Source of the DNA: Desulfatibacillum sp.
GTDB lineage: Bacteria; Desulfobacterota; Desulfobacteria; Desulfobacterales; SpSt-501
Direction of reading: 5' to 3'
Length of the DNA: 64,000 bases
NCBI GenBank assembly: GCA_020725555.1
Contig: DYEU01000015.1
Location: 1 to 64,000, forward strand
Shown in pieces: positions 35,241-44,695 of the stretch. Positions within the stretch are counted from its first letter, which is position 1. Each line of letters starts with the position of its first letter. A program made the position numbers and the translations under genes. A model generated the notes under the pieces. That model did not search any database, was not told the origin of the DNA, and saw nothing but the letters and a program-made list of their open reading frames with translations.

Positions 35241-36455
35241 ATGGAAGCCGCCCCCCTCATCGAGCTGCGCAACGTGGTGAAGACCCTCGGCCCGACGCGG
35301 GTGCTCGACGGGGTCGACCTCAAGATCTATCGCGGCGAGATCACCGCGGTCATCGGCAAGAGCGGCTCGGGCAAGAGCGTGCTCCTCAAGCACATCATCG
35401 GGCTCTTCGAGCCCGACGAGGGCGACATCCTCATCGAGGGCCGCAGCCGCGCCGAGCGCTCCGCCGCGGAGAAACGGGAGCTCAAGCGCAAGTTCAGCTA
35501 CGTCTTCCAGGACACGGCGCTCTTCGATTTCCTCACGGTGTTCGAAAACATCGCCCTGCCGCTCTCCGAGAGGCGGGACCGAAGCCCGGAGGAGATCGGA
35601 CGGCGGGTGCGGGAGAAGCTCCACCAGCTCGACCTGGGCGACGTCGGCGAGAAATACCCCTCCCAGCTTTCGGGGGGGATGAAGAAGCGCGTCGCGCTCG
35701 CCCGCGCGCTCGTGACCGACCCGGAGATCGTCCTCTTCGACGAGCCCACGACGGGCCTGGACCCGATCCGCAAGAACGCGGTGCACAGCATGATCCTCGA
35801 GTACCAGCAGCGCTACGGGTTCACCGGCGTCGTGGTGAGCCACGAGATCCCGGACATCTTCTTCATCGCCCAGCGCGTGGCCATGATCGACGAGGGCAAG
35901 ATCCGCTTCGAGGGCACCCCGGAGGAGATTCAGCGGGCCGCGGATCCCGAGGTGCGCGCCTTCATCGAGGGGCTGGAGAGCCCGCGCGACGACCTGACCG
36001 GGATCGACTCGCACCCGATCGGGCAGAAGCGGCTGCTGCAGGAGATGATCCGCCTGCAGCGGCACGAGATCCCCTTCTCGATCGTGCTCTTGGCGATGGA
36101 GAGCCGCGCGGGCACCGAGCGCATCGGGGGGCACGAGGCGGGCCAGCAGGTCTTCAAGCTCTTCGCCAACCACGTGACCCAGAACACCTACATCACCGAC
36201 ACTTGCTTCCGCTTCGACATCAACAAGATCATGGTCGTTTTGCCGGACACCAACCGCGAGCAGGCGGAGCGCTTCTGCCGCAAAATTTCGCGCACCCTCG
36301 AGGGCCACCCGCTGCTCGACGCCCTGGAGGAGAACGCGGGCTTCCGTTACGCGGTCCGCGCGGGGATCGCCCAGGCCAGACCGGGCTTGGACCTGGGGGA
36401 CCTGGTCGCGGAGGCCCAGCAAGGGCTTGCGGTGTTTTACGAATCGCGGCCGTAG
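35241..36455 (+). CDS. mlaF: MlaF-type ATPase with a degenerate GGDEF-like C-terminal domain
   Basis: Residues 1-245 form a normal MlaF ATPase: Walker A IGKSGSGKS (about 38-46), Q-loop YVFQDTALFDFLTV, signature LSGGMKKRVALARAL (about 143-157), Walker B IVLFDEPTTGLD and switch VVSHEIPD. Typical MlaF stops near residue 260. Here about 140 further residues follow. They read like a diguanylate cyclase fold: FSIVLLAMESRAG at the first strand, then FRFDINKIMVVLPDT (323-337) where RYGGDEFAVLLPDT would stand in active enzymes, then REQAERFCRKI and RAGIAQA. The GGDEF loop is replaced by DINKI, so it should not make c-di-GMP; a regulatory role is likely. Confidence 0.92.
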   Translation: MEAAPLIELRNVVKTLGPTRVLDGVDLKIYRGEITAVIGKSGSGKSVLLKHIIGLFEPDEGDILIEGRSRAERSAAEKRELKRKFSYVFQDTALFDFLTVFENIALPLSERRDRSPEEIGRRVREKLHQLDLGDVGEKYPSQLSGGMKKRVALARALVTDPEIVLFDEPTTGLDPIRKNAVHSMILEYQQRYGFTGVVVSHEIPDIFFIAQRVAMIDEGKIRFEGTPEEIQRAADPEVRAFIEGLESPRDDLTGIDSHPIGQKRLLQEMIRLQRHEIPFSIVLLAMESRAGTERIGGHEAGQQVFKLFANHVTQNTYITDTCFRFDINKIMVVLPDTNREQAERFCRKISRTLEGHPLLDALEENAGFRYAVRAGIAQARPGLDLGDLVAEAQQGLAVFYESRP

Positions 36456-36525
36456 CCGGAATCCACCGCCGTCGGGCGGCCCGCCTCGCCGCGGCCGCCC
36501 CCGGCGCCATCGCAAGGGGTCCCGT

Positions 36526-36993
36526 ATGCGTCAATCGTCGGTCGAACTGGGGGTCGGTCTCTTCGTGCTGCTGGGCATCGTCTGCGTCGGCTACCTCACC
36601 TTCCGGCTGGGGGAGGTCGAGGTGCTGGGGGAGAAATTCTACCCCCTCAACGCCCGCTTCACCTCGGTCACCGGCCTCAAGGTCGGCGCCCAGGTGGAGA
36701 TCGCGGGCGTGCAGGTGGGCCGCGTCGATGCGATCGTCCTCGACCCGCGCGACCTGACGGCGCTGGTCCGCCTGCGCATCCGCGAGGGGATCGTGCTGAC
36801 CGAGGATGTCATCGCCTCGGTCAAGACGGCGGGTCTCCTGGGGGACAAGTACGTCCAGATCTCCCCCGGCGGGAGCGACCGCGTGCTCAAGCCCGGGGAC
36901 ACGATCGTCGAGACCGAGCCGCCGCTCGACATCGAGGCCCTGGTCAGCAAGTACGCCTTCGGCCGCTTGAACGCGCCCGAGAAATCGGAGTGA
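36526..36993 (+). CDS. mlaD: MlaD-type MCE-domain protein
   Basis: MlaD forms the periplasmic hexameric MCE ring that receives lipids from the MlaFE complex. The 155-residue product has one N-terminal membrane helix (residues about 7-25, LGVGLFVLLGIVCVGYLTF) and one MCE domain with FTSVTGLKVGAQVEIAGVQVG (about 45-65, read in parts), VKTAGLLGDKYVQISPGG and a short tail. ATG 36526 was chosen because it lies directly before the membrane helix. It is the last gene of mlaEFD. Genes for MlaC and MlaB are not in the window. Confidence 0.94.
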   Translation: MRQSSVELGVGLFVLLGIVCVGYLTFRLGEVEVLGEKFYPLNARFTSVTGLKVGAQVEIAGVQVGRVDAIVLDPRDLTALVRLRIREGIVLTEDVIASVKTAGLLGDKYVQISPGGSDRVLKPGDTIVETEPPLDIEALVSKYAFGRLNAPEKSE

Positions 36994-37013
36994 GCCGGGG
37001 GGGCGTCCCGGCC

Positions 37014-37040
37014 TTGACAGATCCGCCGCCGCCGTAACAT
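37014..37040 (+). promoter_or_regulatory. Possible promoter of the DUF1844-ispE unit
   Basis: TTGACA (37014-37019) is perfect, but the best -10 candidate TAACAT (37035-37040) is only 15 bases away; CATTTA at 37038-37043 gives 18. It lies 40 bases before the DUF1844 start. Confidence 0.45.
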
Positions 37041-37080
37041 TTAACCGGACGCCACACGCAAGGGGAATCCAGGAGGCGCT

Positions 37081-37509
37081 ATGGCCGCAGAGGAAAAAGG
37101 CTTTGTGGTGAAAGACCGTCGCGTTTTTTCTCAGGAAGGCCAGCCGCCCGCGGGGGAGACGGGCCGGTCCGCGGGACGGCAGGACCCCCCGCCCGGGGAG
37201 CCGCGGGAGAGCCGGGGGGGGCAGGCCGCCCCGGGTGCGGGCGAGGCCCCCAAGGAGGCGCCGCTGCCGCAGATCACCTTCCCCACCTTCCTCGCCTCGC
37301 TCAACGCCTCGGCGCTGGTGCACCTCGGGGTGATCGAGGACCCCACGACCGGCAAGGCCGAGGCCAACCTGCCGATGGCCAAGCAGACGATCGATCTCTT
37401 GAGCCTCATCCAGGAAAAGACCGCCGGCAACCTGACCGCCGACGAGGAGACCATGCTCAAGAGCATCCTCTACGATCTGCGCATCCTCTACGTGAAGCAG
37501 AAAGGATGA
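37081..37509 (+). CDS. DUF1844 domain protein
   Basis: The 142-residue protein has a variable, Pro/Gly-rich first half (residues 20-62) and a conserved DUF1844 half starting at LPQITFPTFLASLNASALVHLG (read in parts) and ending SILYDLRILYV. DUF1844 proteins are small, widespread in Desulfobacterota and of unknown function. A GGAGG lies 5 bases before the ATG. The stop overlaps a possible early start of ispE, so the two are co-transcribed. Confidence 0.92.
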   Translation: MAAEEKGFVVKDRRVFSQEGQPPAGETGRSAGRQDPPPGEPRESRGGQAAPGAGEAPKEAPLPQITFPTFLASLNASALVHLGVIEDPTTGKAEANLPMAKQTIDLLSLIQEKTAGNLTADEETMLKSILYDLRILYVKQKG

Positions 37510-37532
37510 GGCCGGCAGCGGGAGGCGCGGCC

Positions 37533-38447
37533 ATGGCCCTGCGCATTCTCTGCCCGGCCAAGGTGAACCTCTTTCTCCACGTCCTCGGCCGCCGGCCGGA
37601 CGGCTACCACGACATCTTCAGCCTGCTCTGCGGCATCGGCATCTACGACGAGATCCGCCTGCGCCCGAGCCCCGAGGGCGTCCGGGTCTCCTGCTCCGAC
37701 CCCGCCCTCCCCGCGGACGAGGGCAACCTCGCCGCCGCCGCGGCCCGGCGCTTCGGCGAAGCCCTCGGCCGGCCGGTCGGCGTCGAGATCCGCCTGGAGA
37801 AGCGCATTCCCGTCGCCGCCGGCCTGGGCGGGGGGAGCAGCGATGCGGCGGGGGTGCTCCTGGGCTTGAACCGGCTCCACGGCCAGCCCTTCGGCGCCGA
37901 GCGGCTGCGGCGGATCGGCCGCAGCCTGGGGGCCGACGTCCCCTTTTTCCTGTTCGGCCCCCCGGCCCTCGCCAGGGGGATCGGCGACGAGCTCGAGGCC
38001 TGCCCGGCCCTGCCCCCGCTGCACGCGCTCGTGGTGACCCCCGCTTTCGGCGTATCCACTCGAATGGTTTACCAAAAATTCGATTTGGAATTGACAAGAG
38101 CGGAAAAACGGCCTACAAGGGCCCATTTCGAAAGCACCGTGTTCTCGCCGGGCCGGCACCTCTGGAACGACCTGGAAACGGTGACCCTGGCCCGAGCCCC
38201 CGAGCTTCGCCGCGTGAAAGACATGCTCCTCGCCGCCGGGGCCGAAGGCGCCCTGATGAGCGGAAGCGGGCCGAGCCTCTACGGCCTCTTCGGGGAGCGC
38301 AAGGCGGCGCTGCGCGCGGCGCGCGCCCTGCCCCGCGGGAAAGGGTGGCGTTTTTTTTGCGCCGAGCTGCTTTCGCAGGCCGCCCCGCGGATCGAGGAGG
38401 AAGGGGGATCGGAGGCGGCCGGGGCCCCGCGCGGGCGTTCAGGGTAG
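37533..38447 (+). CDS. ispE: 4-diphosphocytidyl-2-C-methyl-D-erythritol kinase
   Basis: IspE phosphorylates CDP-methylerythritol in the non-mevalonate isoprenoid route, using ATP. The 304-residue product is a GHMP kinase: KVNLFLHVLGRRPDGYHDI at the N-terminus (catalytic Lys in AKVNLFL), the glycine-rich loop PVAAGLGGGSSDAAG near residue 95, and the third motif MSGSGPSLYGLF near residue 245. ATG 37533 is preferred because GGGAGG lies 7 bases upstream; an in-frame ATG at 37506 overlapping the DUF1844 stop is the alternative. The order ispE / tRNA-Gln / prs / rplY / pth is conserved in many Desulfobacterota. Confidence 0.96.
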   Translation: MALRILCPAKVNLFLHVLGRRPDGYHDIFSLLCGIGIYDEIRLRPSPEGVRVSCSDPALPADEGNLAAAAARRFGEALGRPVGVEIRLEKRIPVAAGLGGGSSDAAGVLLGLNRLHGQPFGAERLRRIGRSLGADVPFFLFGPPALARGIGDELEACPALPPLHALVVTPAFGVSTRMVYQKFDLELTRAEKRPTRAHFESTVFSPGRHLWNDLETVTLARAPELRRVKDMLLAAGAEGALMSGSGPSLYGLFGERKAALRAARALPRGKGWRFFCAELLSQAAPRIEEEGGSEAAGAPRGRSG

Positions 38448-38467
38448 TGCCCCGGGCCTGAATCTTC

Positions 38468-38542
38468 TGGGGCGTCGTCAAGCGGTAAGACACAGGATTT
38501 TGGTTCCTGCATTCGGAGGTTCGAATCCTCCCGCCCCAGCCA
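38468..38542 (+). tRNA. tRNA-Gln (anticodon TTG)
   Basis: The acceptor stem is TGGGGCG/CGCCCCA. The anticodon stem CAGGA/TCCTG has loop TTTTGGT, giving anticodon TTG. The T stem is GGAGG/CCTCC with loop TTCGAAT. The discriminator is G38539 and CCA is encoded at 38540-38542. The U1-A72 first pair is a known identity feature of tRNA-Gln. Confidence 0.97.
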
Positions 38543-38611
38543 CCGCTTCCCCGGCGGGGAGCCTCCTCCGATGGAGGGCTCGCGGCGGGGCGCGGATGCC
38601 GAGGTCGGCAG

Positions 38612-39556
38612 ATGAAAGCGAACGACATCTTCATTTTCTCCGGCAACTCGAACCGGCCGCTCGCCGCCCGGATCTGCGAGTACCTGAAGCTCCCTCTGGG
38701 CGGGGCGAAGGTCACGACCTTCAGCGACGGGGAGATCCAGATCGAGATTCACGAGAACGTCCGCTCGCGGGACGTCTACGTCGTGCAGTCGACCTGCGCG
38801 CCGGTGAACGACAACCTGGTCGAGCTGCTGCTGATGATCGACGCCTTCAAGCGCTCCTCCGTGAGGCGGATCACGGCGGTGATGCCCTATTACGGCTACG
38901 CGCGCCAGGACAAGAAGGTGGCCCCGCGGGTGCCGATCAGCGCCAAGCTCGTGGCCGACATGCTGACCGTGGCCGGGGCGAACCGGGTGATCACCATGGA
39001 CCTGCACGCGGGGCAGATCCAGGGCTTCTTCAACATCCCCGTGGACAACCTCTTCGCCGCGCCCGTGCTGATCGCCCACATCCGCCGCCTCTTCGACGGG
39101 GACCTCGTCATCGTGTCGCCCGACGCCGGCGGGGTGGAGCGCGCCCGGGCCTTCGCCAAGCGGCTGGACGCGGACCTGGCGATCATCGACAAGCGGCGCT
39201 CGGCCCCCAACCAGGCCAAGGCCATGGCCGTCATCGGCAACGTCGAGGGCAAGGTGGCGGTCATCCTGGACGACATGGTCGACACGGCCGGCACCCTCGT
39301 CGAGGCCGCCGAGGCGCTCGTGAACGCGCGGGCCCGGGAGGTCCACGCCTGCTGCGCCCATCCCGTGCTCTCGGGCCAGGCCGTGGAACGCATCCGGCGC
39401 TCGCCGCTGAAAAGCGTCGTCGTCACCGACACGATCCCCCTGAAGGCCGACGCCCAGGCCTGCGAGAAGATCAGCGTGCTCTCGATCGCCGAGCTCGTGG
39501 GCGAGGCCATCATCCGCAGTCACCGGGGGGACTCGGTCACCTCGCTGTTCGTCTGA
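38612..39556 (+). CDS. prs: Ribose-phosphate pyrophosphokinase
   Basis: The enzyme makes PRPP from ribose 5-phosphate and ATP for nucleotide, histidine, tryptophan and NAD synthesis (including pncB in this window). The 314-residue product shows [20 protein letters not shown] (about residues 33-52), [10 protein letters not shown] (about 95) and the flexible loop VDKRR-like [11 protein letters not shown]. The PRPP-binding motif [15 protein letters not shown] lies near 220. It follows tRNA-Gln and precedes rplY by 63 bases. Confidence 0.97.
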   Translation: MKANDIFIFSGNSNRPLAARICEYLKLPLGGAKVTTFSDGEIQIEIHENVRSRDVYVVQSTCAPVNDNLVELLLMIDAFKRSSVRRITAVMPYYGYARQDKKVAPRVPISAKLVADMLTVAGANRVITMDLHAGQIQGFFNIPVDNLFAAPVLIAHIRRLFDGDLVIVSPDAGGVERARAFAKRLDADLAIIDKRRSAPNQAKAMAVIGNVEGKVAVILDDMVDTAGTLVEAAEALVNARAREVHACCAHPVLSGQAVERIRRSPLKSVVVTDTIPLKADAQACEKISVLSIAELVGEAIIRSHRGDSVTSLFV

Positions 39557-39619
39557 ACGGGTAGCGATGTCCCGGGCGCCGCGGCGCCCGGAGGGTTTTC
39601 AAAGAAGGAGGGTCACCCA

Positions 39620-40279
39620 TTGGAACAGATCGCATTGACCGCCGCACCCCGGACGGGCCGGGGCAACGGGCCCGCCCGCCGCTTGCGGCAAAGCGGGCAG
39701 GTGCCGGCGATTCTCTACGGCCCCGGAACCGAACCGCGCCCGATCGCCGTCCCGGCGCGGGATCTCGAGCATGCCTTTCAGAAGGGCAACATCCAGCGGA
39801 CCATTTTCGCCCTCGACCTCCAGAACGGCGCGTCGGGCTCGCGGCTCGCCGTCATCAAGGAGCTGCAGACCCACCCGGTCACGGGACGCTTCCTGCACGT
39901 CGATTTCTACGAGATCGACCTGAGCCGCAAGCTGCGGGTGCGCGTGCCGCTGGCACCCCGGGGCAAGGCCAAGGGCGAGGAGCTGGGCGGGATGCTGCAG
40001 GTCATCGAGCGGGAGATCGAGGTGCTCTGCCTGCCGCGGGAGATCCCCGAGCGGATCGAGGTCGACGTGAGCCCCCTCGGCATCGGCGAGACCCTGCACG
40101 TGCGGGACCTGACGCTTCCGCCGGGGGTCGAGCTGCCGCCGGGCGCCAACTACACGGTGATCACGATCGTCAGCCAGAAGGCCGAGGCCGCCCCGGCGGC
40201 GGCCGCGGCCGAAGCCGGCGCCCCGGAGGAGGCCGCCGAGGCGGCCGCCCCGGCCGAAGAGAAATCGGGCGAGGCGTGA
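39620..40279 (+). CDS. rplY: 50S ribosomal protein L25, long Ctc form
   Basis: L25 binds 5S rRNA. The 219-residue product is the long (Ctc) form with the RNA-binding domain first (residues about 1-95, RTGRGNGPARRLRQSGQVPAILYG read in parts) and the TL5 C-terminal beta domain next. It ends in an Ala/Glu-rich tail. The start codon is TTG at 39620, chosen because a strong AAGGAGG (39605-39611) lies 8 bases upstream and no ATG is suitable. It is co-transcribed with pth. Confidence 0.95.
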   Translation: MEQIALTAAPRTGRGNGPARRLRQSGQVPAILYGPGTEPRPIAVPARDLEHAFQKGNIQRTIFALDLQNGASGSRLAVIKELQTHPVTGRFLHVDFYEIDLSRKLRVRVPLAPRGKAKGEELGGMLQVIEREIEVLCLPREIPERIEVDVSPLGIGETLHVRDLTLPPGVELPPGANYTVITIVSQKAEAAPAAAAAEAGAPEEAAEAAAPAEEKSGEA

Positions 40280-40291
40280 GCCGGGGCCCCG

Positions 40292-40918
40292 ATGGCGGAA
40301 GAGGGCCTGCGCCTGGTCCTCGGGCTGGGAAACCCGGGGCCCCGCTACGCGGCGACGCGGCACAACATCGGGTTCCGGGTTCTCGACCGCCTGGCCGAGG
40401 CGTTCGGGATCGAGGTGGGCCGGGAGAAGTTCGGCGCCGCCTGGGGGCGGGGCCGGATCCACGGGGTGGAGGTCGTGCTCGCCAAGCCGCTCGAATACAT
40501 GAACTGCAGCGGCCCGCCCGCGCGGCGGATCGCGGACTTCTTCCGCATCGCCGGGCCGGATGCGATCGTGATCCATGACGACATCGACCTGGAGTTCGGC
40601 AGGTTGCACATCAAAGCGAAAGGAGGGCATGGCGGACACAACGGGGTCCGCTCGCTGATCGAATCCTTCGGGCACGGGGACTTCGTCCGCGTGCGGGTCG
40701 GCATCGGCCGCACGCACCTGGGCGGCCGGCCGGTGGCCGACTACGTGCTGGAGCCCTTCAGCGCGGAGGAGCAGCAAGCCCTGCCCGGGCTGATCGAGCG
40801 GGCCAAGGACGCGGTGGCGACGATCCTGAGCAAGGGAGTCCAAAGCGGCATGAACCAGTTCAACCCCAAACCGCCCTGCGGGCAGTGCGAACCTGGGAAT
40901 GGAGGGAGGAGAGGATGA
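40292..40918 (+). CDS. pth: Peptidyl-tRNA hydrolase
   Basis: Pth releases tRNA from peptidyl-tRNAs that drop off ribosomes. The 208-residue product has [18 protein letters not shown] at residues 9-26 with the catalytic histidine in RHNIGF. Asparagine (EYMNCSG) and [23 protein letters not shown] (read in parts) complete the family pattern. It starts 12 bases after the rplY stop, and its own stop overlaps the hppA start codon (ATGA). The C-terminal tail ends in a Gly/Asn-rich segment. Confidence 0.96.
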   Translation: MAEEGLRLVLGLGNPGPRYAATRHNIGFRVLDRLAEAFGIEVGREKFGAAWGRGRIHGVEVVLAKPLEYMNCSGPPARRIADFFRIAGPDAIVIHDDIDLEFGRLHIKAKGGHGGHNGVRSLIESFGHGDFVRVRVGIGRTHLGGRPVADYVLEPFSAEEQQALPGLIERAKDAVATILSKGVQSGMNQFNPKPPCGQCEPGNGGRRG

Positions 40919-42948
40919 ATTACCTACCGTTGGTCTGTACCTTCATCGGAATCGTGGGGGTGTTGTACGCGATCATCGTGGCCGGCACGGTGAAGAGCGC
41001 GCCGGCGGGCAACGATCGCATGCGGCAGATCTCGGGTGCCATCGCCGAGGGCGCGATCGCCTACCTGAACCGCCAGCTCAAGAGCGTGGGCGTCGCGGGC
41101 ATCGTCATCTTCATCATCATCGCCGTCACCATGAAGCTCTCGACGGCCGTCGGCTTCCTGGTCGGGGCGGTGGCCTCCTACCTCGCCGGCTACATCGGCA
41201 TGCGGGTCTCGGTCATCGCCAACGTCCGCGTCGCCGAGGCGGCGCGCAGGGGCCTCAACGCCGCCCTCCAGCTCGCCTTCCGCGGCGGGTCCGTGACCGG
41301 CATGATGGTGGCGGGTCTCGCGCTGACGGCCGTCGCCGGCTATTACTACGTGATGCTGCAGCTGGGCCATTCCAGCCGCGATGCGGTGATCGCGCTGGTC
41401 GCCCTCGGCTTCGGCGGCAGCCTGATTTCGATCTTCGCGCGGCTGGGCGGCGGCATCTTCACCAAGGGCGCCGACGTCGGGGCCGACCTCGTCGGCAAGG
41501 TGGAGGCGGGGATCCCCGAGGATGACCCGCGCAACCCGGCGGTCATCGCCGACAACGTGGGCGACAACGTGGGCGACTGCGCCGGCATGGCGGCCGACCT
41601 CTTCGAGACCTACGCCGTGACGGCCGTGGCGGCGATGCTCCTGGGGAACCTCCTCTTCCCCAAGGTCGCCGTCGCGACCGAGTTCCCGCTCGTCCTGGGC
41701 GCCATCTCCATCGTGGCCTCGATCATCGCCGTCTTCTTCGTGCGGCTGGGCAAGAACGAATACATCATGGGCGCCCTCTACAAGGGCATGTTCGGCAGCG
41801 CCATCCTGGCGGCGATCGGCTTTTTCTTCGCCTCGCAGAACATGATCGCCGGGCTCACGATCGACGGCCGGGCGATCAGCGGCATGAACATCTACCTCGC
41901 CAGCCTCGTCGGCCTCATCCTCACGGTGGTCATCGTCGTCATCACCGAGTACTACACGGGCAAGTACGGCCCGGTGAAAGGGGTGGCCAACGCCTCCACC
42001 ACCGGCCACGCCACCAACATCATCGCCGGGCTGGCGCTCAGCATGCAGGCCACCGCGGCGCCGGTGCTGGTGATCTGTCTCGCGATCGGGCTCGCCTACT
42101 ACTTCGCCGGCCTCTACGGCATCGCCATGGCCGCCATGGCCATGCTCTCCATGACCGGCATGGTGATCGCCGTCGACGCCTACGGCCCCATCACCGACAA
42201 CGCCGGCGGCATCGCCGAGATGGCCGAGCTCGAGGACAGCGTCCGGGCGGTCACCGACCCGCTGGACGCGGTGGGCAACACCACCAAGGCCGTGACCAAG
42301 GGCTACGCGATCGGCTCGGCGGGGCTGGCGGCTCTCGTGCTCTTCGCCGCCTACACCCAGGAGTTCGTGCTCCACGGCGGCTCCGCGGAGCTCAAGTTCG
42401 ACCTGAGCGACGTCCACGTCATCATCGGGCTCTTCATCGGCGGGCTGCTGCCCTACCTCTTCGCCTCCATCGCCATGATGGCGGTCGGCAAGGCGGGCGG
42501 GGCGGTGGTGGAGGAGGTGCGCCGCCAGTTCCGCGAGATCCCGGGCATCATGGAAGGGACCGGGAAACCGGATTACGCGGCCTGTGTGGACATCGTGACC
42601 AAGTTCGCCCTGAAGGAGATGATGATCCCGGCCCTGCTCCCGGTCGTGGCCCCGATCCTGGTGGGGCTGATCCTGGGCAAGATCGCCCTCGGCGGGCTGC
42701 TGATCGGCAGCATCGTGACGGGCCTCTTCGTCGCCATCTCCATGACCACGGGCGGCGCCGCCTGGGACAACGCCAAGAAATACATTGAAGACGGCCACCT
42801 CGGCGGCAAGGGCAGCGACGCCCACAAGGCCGCCGTGACGGGCGACACCGTCGGCGACCCCTACAAGGACACCGCCGGCCCGGCCGTCAACCCCATGATC
42901 AAGATCCTGAACGTCGTGGCCCTGCTGCTGGTCCCCTTCATCATGTAG
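40915..42948 (+). CDS. hppA: Membrane proton-pumping pyrophosphatase, K+-independent type
   Basis: The enzyme couples pyrophosphate hydrolysis to ion pumping across the inner membrane. The 677-residue protein has about 16 hydrophobic helices and the pyrophosphate site [18 protein letters not shown] followed by [19 protein letters not shown] (both near residue 190). In [10 protein letters not shown] (about residue 460) a Lys stands where K+-dependent enzymes have Ala, and Thr follows three positions later; this is the known mark of K+-independent, H+-pumping enzymes. A strong GGAGGGAGGAGAGG precedes ATG. The gene ends the rplY-pth-hppA unit at a clear terminator. Confidence 0.96.
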   Translation: MNYLPLVCTFIGIVGVLYAIIVAGTVKSAPAGNDRMRQISGAIAEGAIAYLNRQLKSVGVAGIVIFIIIAVTMKLSTAVGFLVGAVASYLAGYIGMRVSVIANVRVAEAARRGLNAALQLAFRGGSVTGMMVAGLALTAVAGYYYVMLQLGHSSRDAVIALVALGFGGSLISIFARLGGGIFTKGADVGADLVGKVEAGIPEDDPRNPAVIADNVGDNVGDCAGMAADLFETYAVTAVAAMLLGNLLFPKVAVATEFPLVLGAISIVASIIAVFFVRLGKNEYIMGALYKGMFGSAILAAIGFFFASQNMIAGLTIDGRAISGMNIYLASLVGLILTVVIVVITEYYTGKYGPVKGVANASTTGHATNIIAGLALSMQATAAPVLVICLAIGLAYYFAGLYGIAMAAMAMLSMTGMVIAVDAYGPITDNAGGIAEMAELEDSVRAVTDPLDAVGNTTKAVTKGYAIGSAGLAALVLFAAYTQEFVLHGGSAELKFDLSDVHVIIGLFIGGLLPYLFASIAMMAVGKAGGAVVEEVRRQFREIPGIMEGTGKPDYAACVDIVTKFALKEMMIPALLPVVAPILVGLILGKIALGGLLIGSIVTGLFVAISMTTGGAAWDNAKKYIEDGHLGGKGSDAHKAAVTGDTVGDPYKDTAGPAVNPMIKILNVVALLLVPFIM

Positions 42949-42990
42949 CCTGCAGCCCAGGGCCCGCCGACGCGACGGGTCGCTTTGCCG

Positions 42991-43022
42991 GGATTGGCGC
43001 CGCAAGGCGCCAATCCTTTTTT
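42991..43022 (+). terminator. Strong Rho-independent terminator after hppA
   Basis: GGATTGGCGCC (42991-43001) and GGCGCCAATCC (43006-43016) form a perfect 11-bp stem closed by a GCAA tetraloop, followed by six T (43017-43022). It is the clearest terminator in the window. Confidence 0.95.
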
Positions 43023-43023
43023 G

Positions 43024-43052
43024 TTGCTTCCGCAAGCCGATTGTGGTAAGCA
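43024..43052 (+). promoter_or_regulatory. Probable promoter of carD
   Basis: TTGCTT (43024-43029) and TAAGCA (43047-43052) are separated by 17 bases, directly after the hppA terminator. A leader of about 60 bases would follow. Confidence 0.55.
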
Positions 43053-43119
43053 AAATTTACGTGATTTTCACCCGGCGCAAGCCGGTCGTTATCCCTCCCT
43101 CGAAGAACAGGTGGCAGTC

Positions 43120-43686
43120 ATGGCAGGCAAACCGGCAGGAAAGACGAGGAAAACCGAAACGGGCCGGACGGCCCCCAAGGTCAAGAAATCGCGTTTCCGG
43201 GTGGGGGATCTCGCCGTCTATCCGGCCCACGGCGTGGGGCAGATCCAGGCGGTGGAAAGCCGCGTCGTCAACGGTGAAAAGCACGACTTCTACATCCTGC
43301 GGGTTCTCGAAAACGGCATGACGATCATGATCCCCACCCACAACGCCGACACGGTGGGGCTGCGGAACCTGATCGACGCCAAGGAAATCCCCAAGGTCTA
43401 CGCGGTGATGAAGACCAAGCGGGACCTGGCGAACGACAACCAGACCTGGAACCGGCGCTACCGCGAATACATGGACAAGATCAAGACCGGTTCCCTCTAC
43501 GACGTGGCCGAGGTCTTCCGCGATCTCTTCCGCCTGAAGATGACCAAGGACCTCTCCTTCGGCGAGCGCAAGCTCTACGACACCGCCCAGGTGCTGCTCG
43601 TGAAGGAACTGTCGCGGGCGAAGAAGACCGACGAGAAGACGATCATCACCGAGATCGAGTCCCTCTTTTCGCACGAGGCCGCCTGA
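43120..43686 (+). CDS. carD: CarD family transcriptional regulator
   Basis: CarD-type proteins bind the RNA polymerase beta subunit and stabilise open promoter complexes, or act with specific partners as in Myxococcus. The 188-residue product begins with a Lys-rich leader (residues 1-27) and then the RNA polymerase interaction domain FRVGDLAVYPAHGVGQIQAVE (read in parts). It is followed by the helical DNA-contacting half, DNQTWNRRYREYMDKIKTGS and KDLSFGERKLYDTAQ. ATG 43120 was chosen; a GTG at 43111 is in frame. The gene has its own promoter and precedes rluD by 16 bases. Confidence 0.93.
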   Translation: MAGKPAGKTRKTETGRTAPKVKKSRFRVGDLAVYPAHGVGQIQAVESRVVNGEKHDFYILRVLENGMTIMIPTHNADTVGLRNLIDAKEIPKVYAVMKTKRDLANDNQTWNRRYREYMDKIKTGSLYDVAEVFRDLFRLKMTKDLSFGERKLYDTAQVLLVKELSRAKKTDEKTIITEIESLFSHEAA

Positions 43687-43702
43687 GCGCCCGCCGCCGC
43701 CG

Positions 43703-44695
43703 ATGGCAGGGGAGGGCGCCTTCCGCTTCGCGGTCGAGGCCGAGGCCGCGGGGCGGCGGCTCGATCTCTTTCTCGGCGAGCGCCTGCCCTCCGTTTCCCG
43801 CTCCTTCGCCGCGGAGCTGATCGCCTCCGGCCGGGTCCTCGTGGACGGCCGGCCGCGCAAGCCGGCCTACCGCCTCAAGGCGGGCCAGTGCGTGAGCGGG
43901 TCGCTCCCGCCGCCGCGGCCGGCGGTCTTCCGCCCCGAGCCGATCGCCCTCGACGTCCTCTACGAGGACGAGCACCTGATCGTGATCTGCAAGCCGCCGG
44001 GGATGGTGGTGCACCCCGCCCCGGGGCACGATTCGGGGACGCTCGTCCATGCCCTGCTGCATCGCTGCCCCACGCTGGAGGCCCTGCGCGGGGAGCTTCG
44101 CCCCGGGATCGTCCACCGCCTCGACAAGGACACCTCCGGCGCCCTCGTCGCGGCCAAGGACGCCGCGAGCCTCGAGCGCCTTGCCGCGCAGTTCAAGAGC
44201 CGCAGCGTGGAAAAGCGCTACCTCGCGCTCGCCCACGGGGTCCCCGCCGCCGCCCAGGGGACCGTCCGCCTGCCGATCGGCCGCGACCCGGTCGACCGCA
44301 AGAAAATGAGCGTCCGCAGCCGCAAGGCCCGGCCGGCCGAGACCGGCTGGCGCCTCCGGCGGAGCTGGGCCGGGGCGGCCAGCCTTCTCGAGCTGCGCCT
44401 GATCACGGGCCGCACCCACCAGATCCGCGTCCACCTCGCCGCGGTCGGCCACCCGGTGGTCGGCGACCCGGTCTACGGCCGCCGCCGCGCGGCGAAGGCG
44501 GCGGCGGGCGGACTCGGCGCGACCCTCGCCGCGGCCCCGCGGCAGATGCTCCACGCCTGGCGGCTCTGCTTCGATCACCCCGCGACCGGCGAGCGGCTTT
44601 CCTTCGTCTGCCCCCCGCCGCCGGACATGGCCGGGCTGATCGCCCGGCTGGACGCGGCCTCAGACCCCGCCCCCGCCGCCGGGGGTCCCGCCTGA
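43703..44695 (+). CDS. rluD: RluD-family 23S rRNA pseudouridine synthase
   Basis: The 330-residue protein has an S4 RNA-binding domain (residues about 10-65, GRRLDLFLGERLPSVSRSF) and the pseudouridine synthase domain with the catalytic aspartate in HRLDKDTSGALVAAK (about residue 137). GRTHQIRVHLAAVGHPVVGDPVYG (read in parts) lies near 235. This matches RluD, which modifies the 1911-1917 loop of 23S rRNA; RluC-like specificity cannot be excluded. The last 36 bases overlap the convergent radical SAM gene. Confidence 0.93.
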   Translation: MAGEGAFRFAVEAEAAGRRLDLFLGERLPSVSRSFAAELIASGRVLVDGRPRKPAYRLKAGQCVSGSLPPPRPAVFRPEPIALDVLYEDEHLIVICKPPGMVVHPAPGHDSGTLVHALLHRCPTLEALRGELRPGIVHRLDKDTSGALVAAKDAASLERLAAQFKSRSVEKRYLALAHGVPAAAQGTVRLPIGRDPVDRKKMSVRSRKARPAETGWRLRRSWAGAASLLELRLITGRTHQIRVHLAAVGHPVVGDPVYGRRRAAKAAAGGLGATLAAAPRQMLHAWRLCFDHPATGERLSFVCPPPPDMAGLIARLDAASDPAPAAGGPA

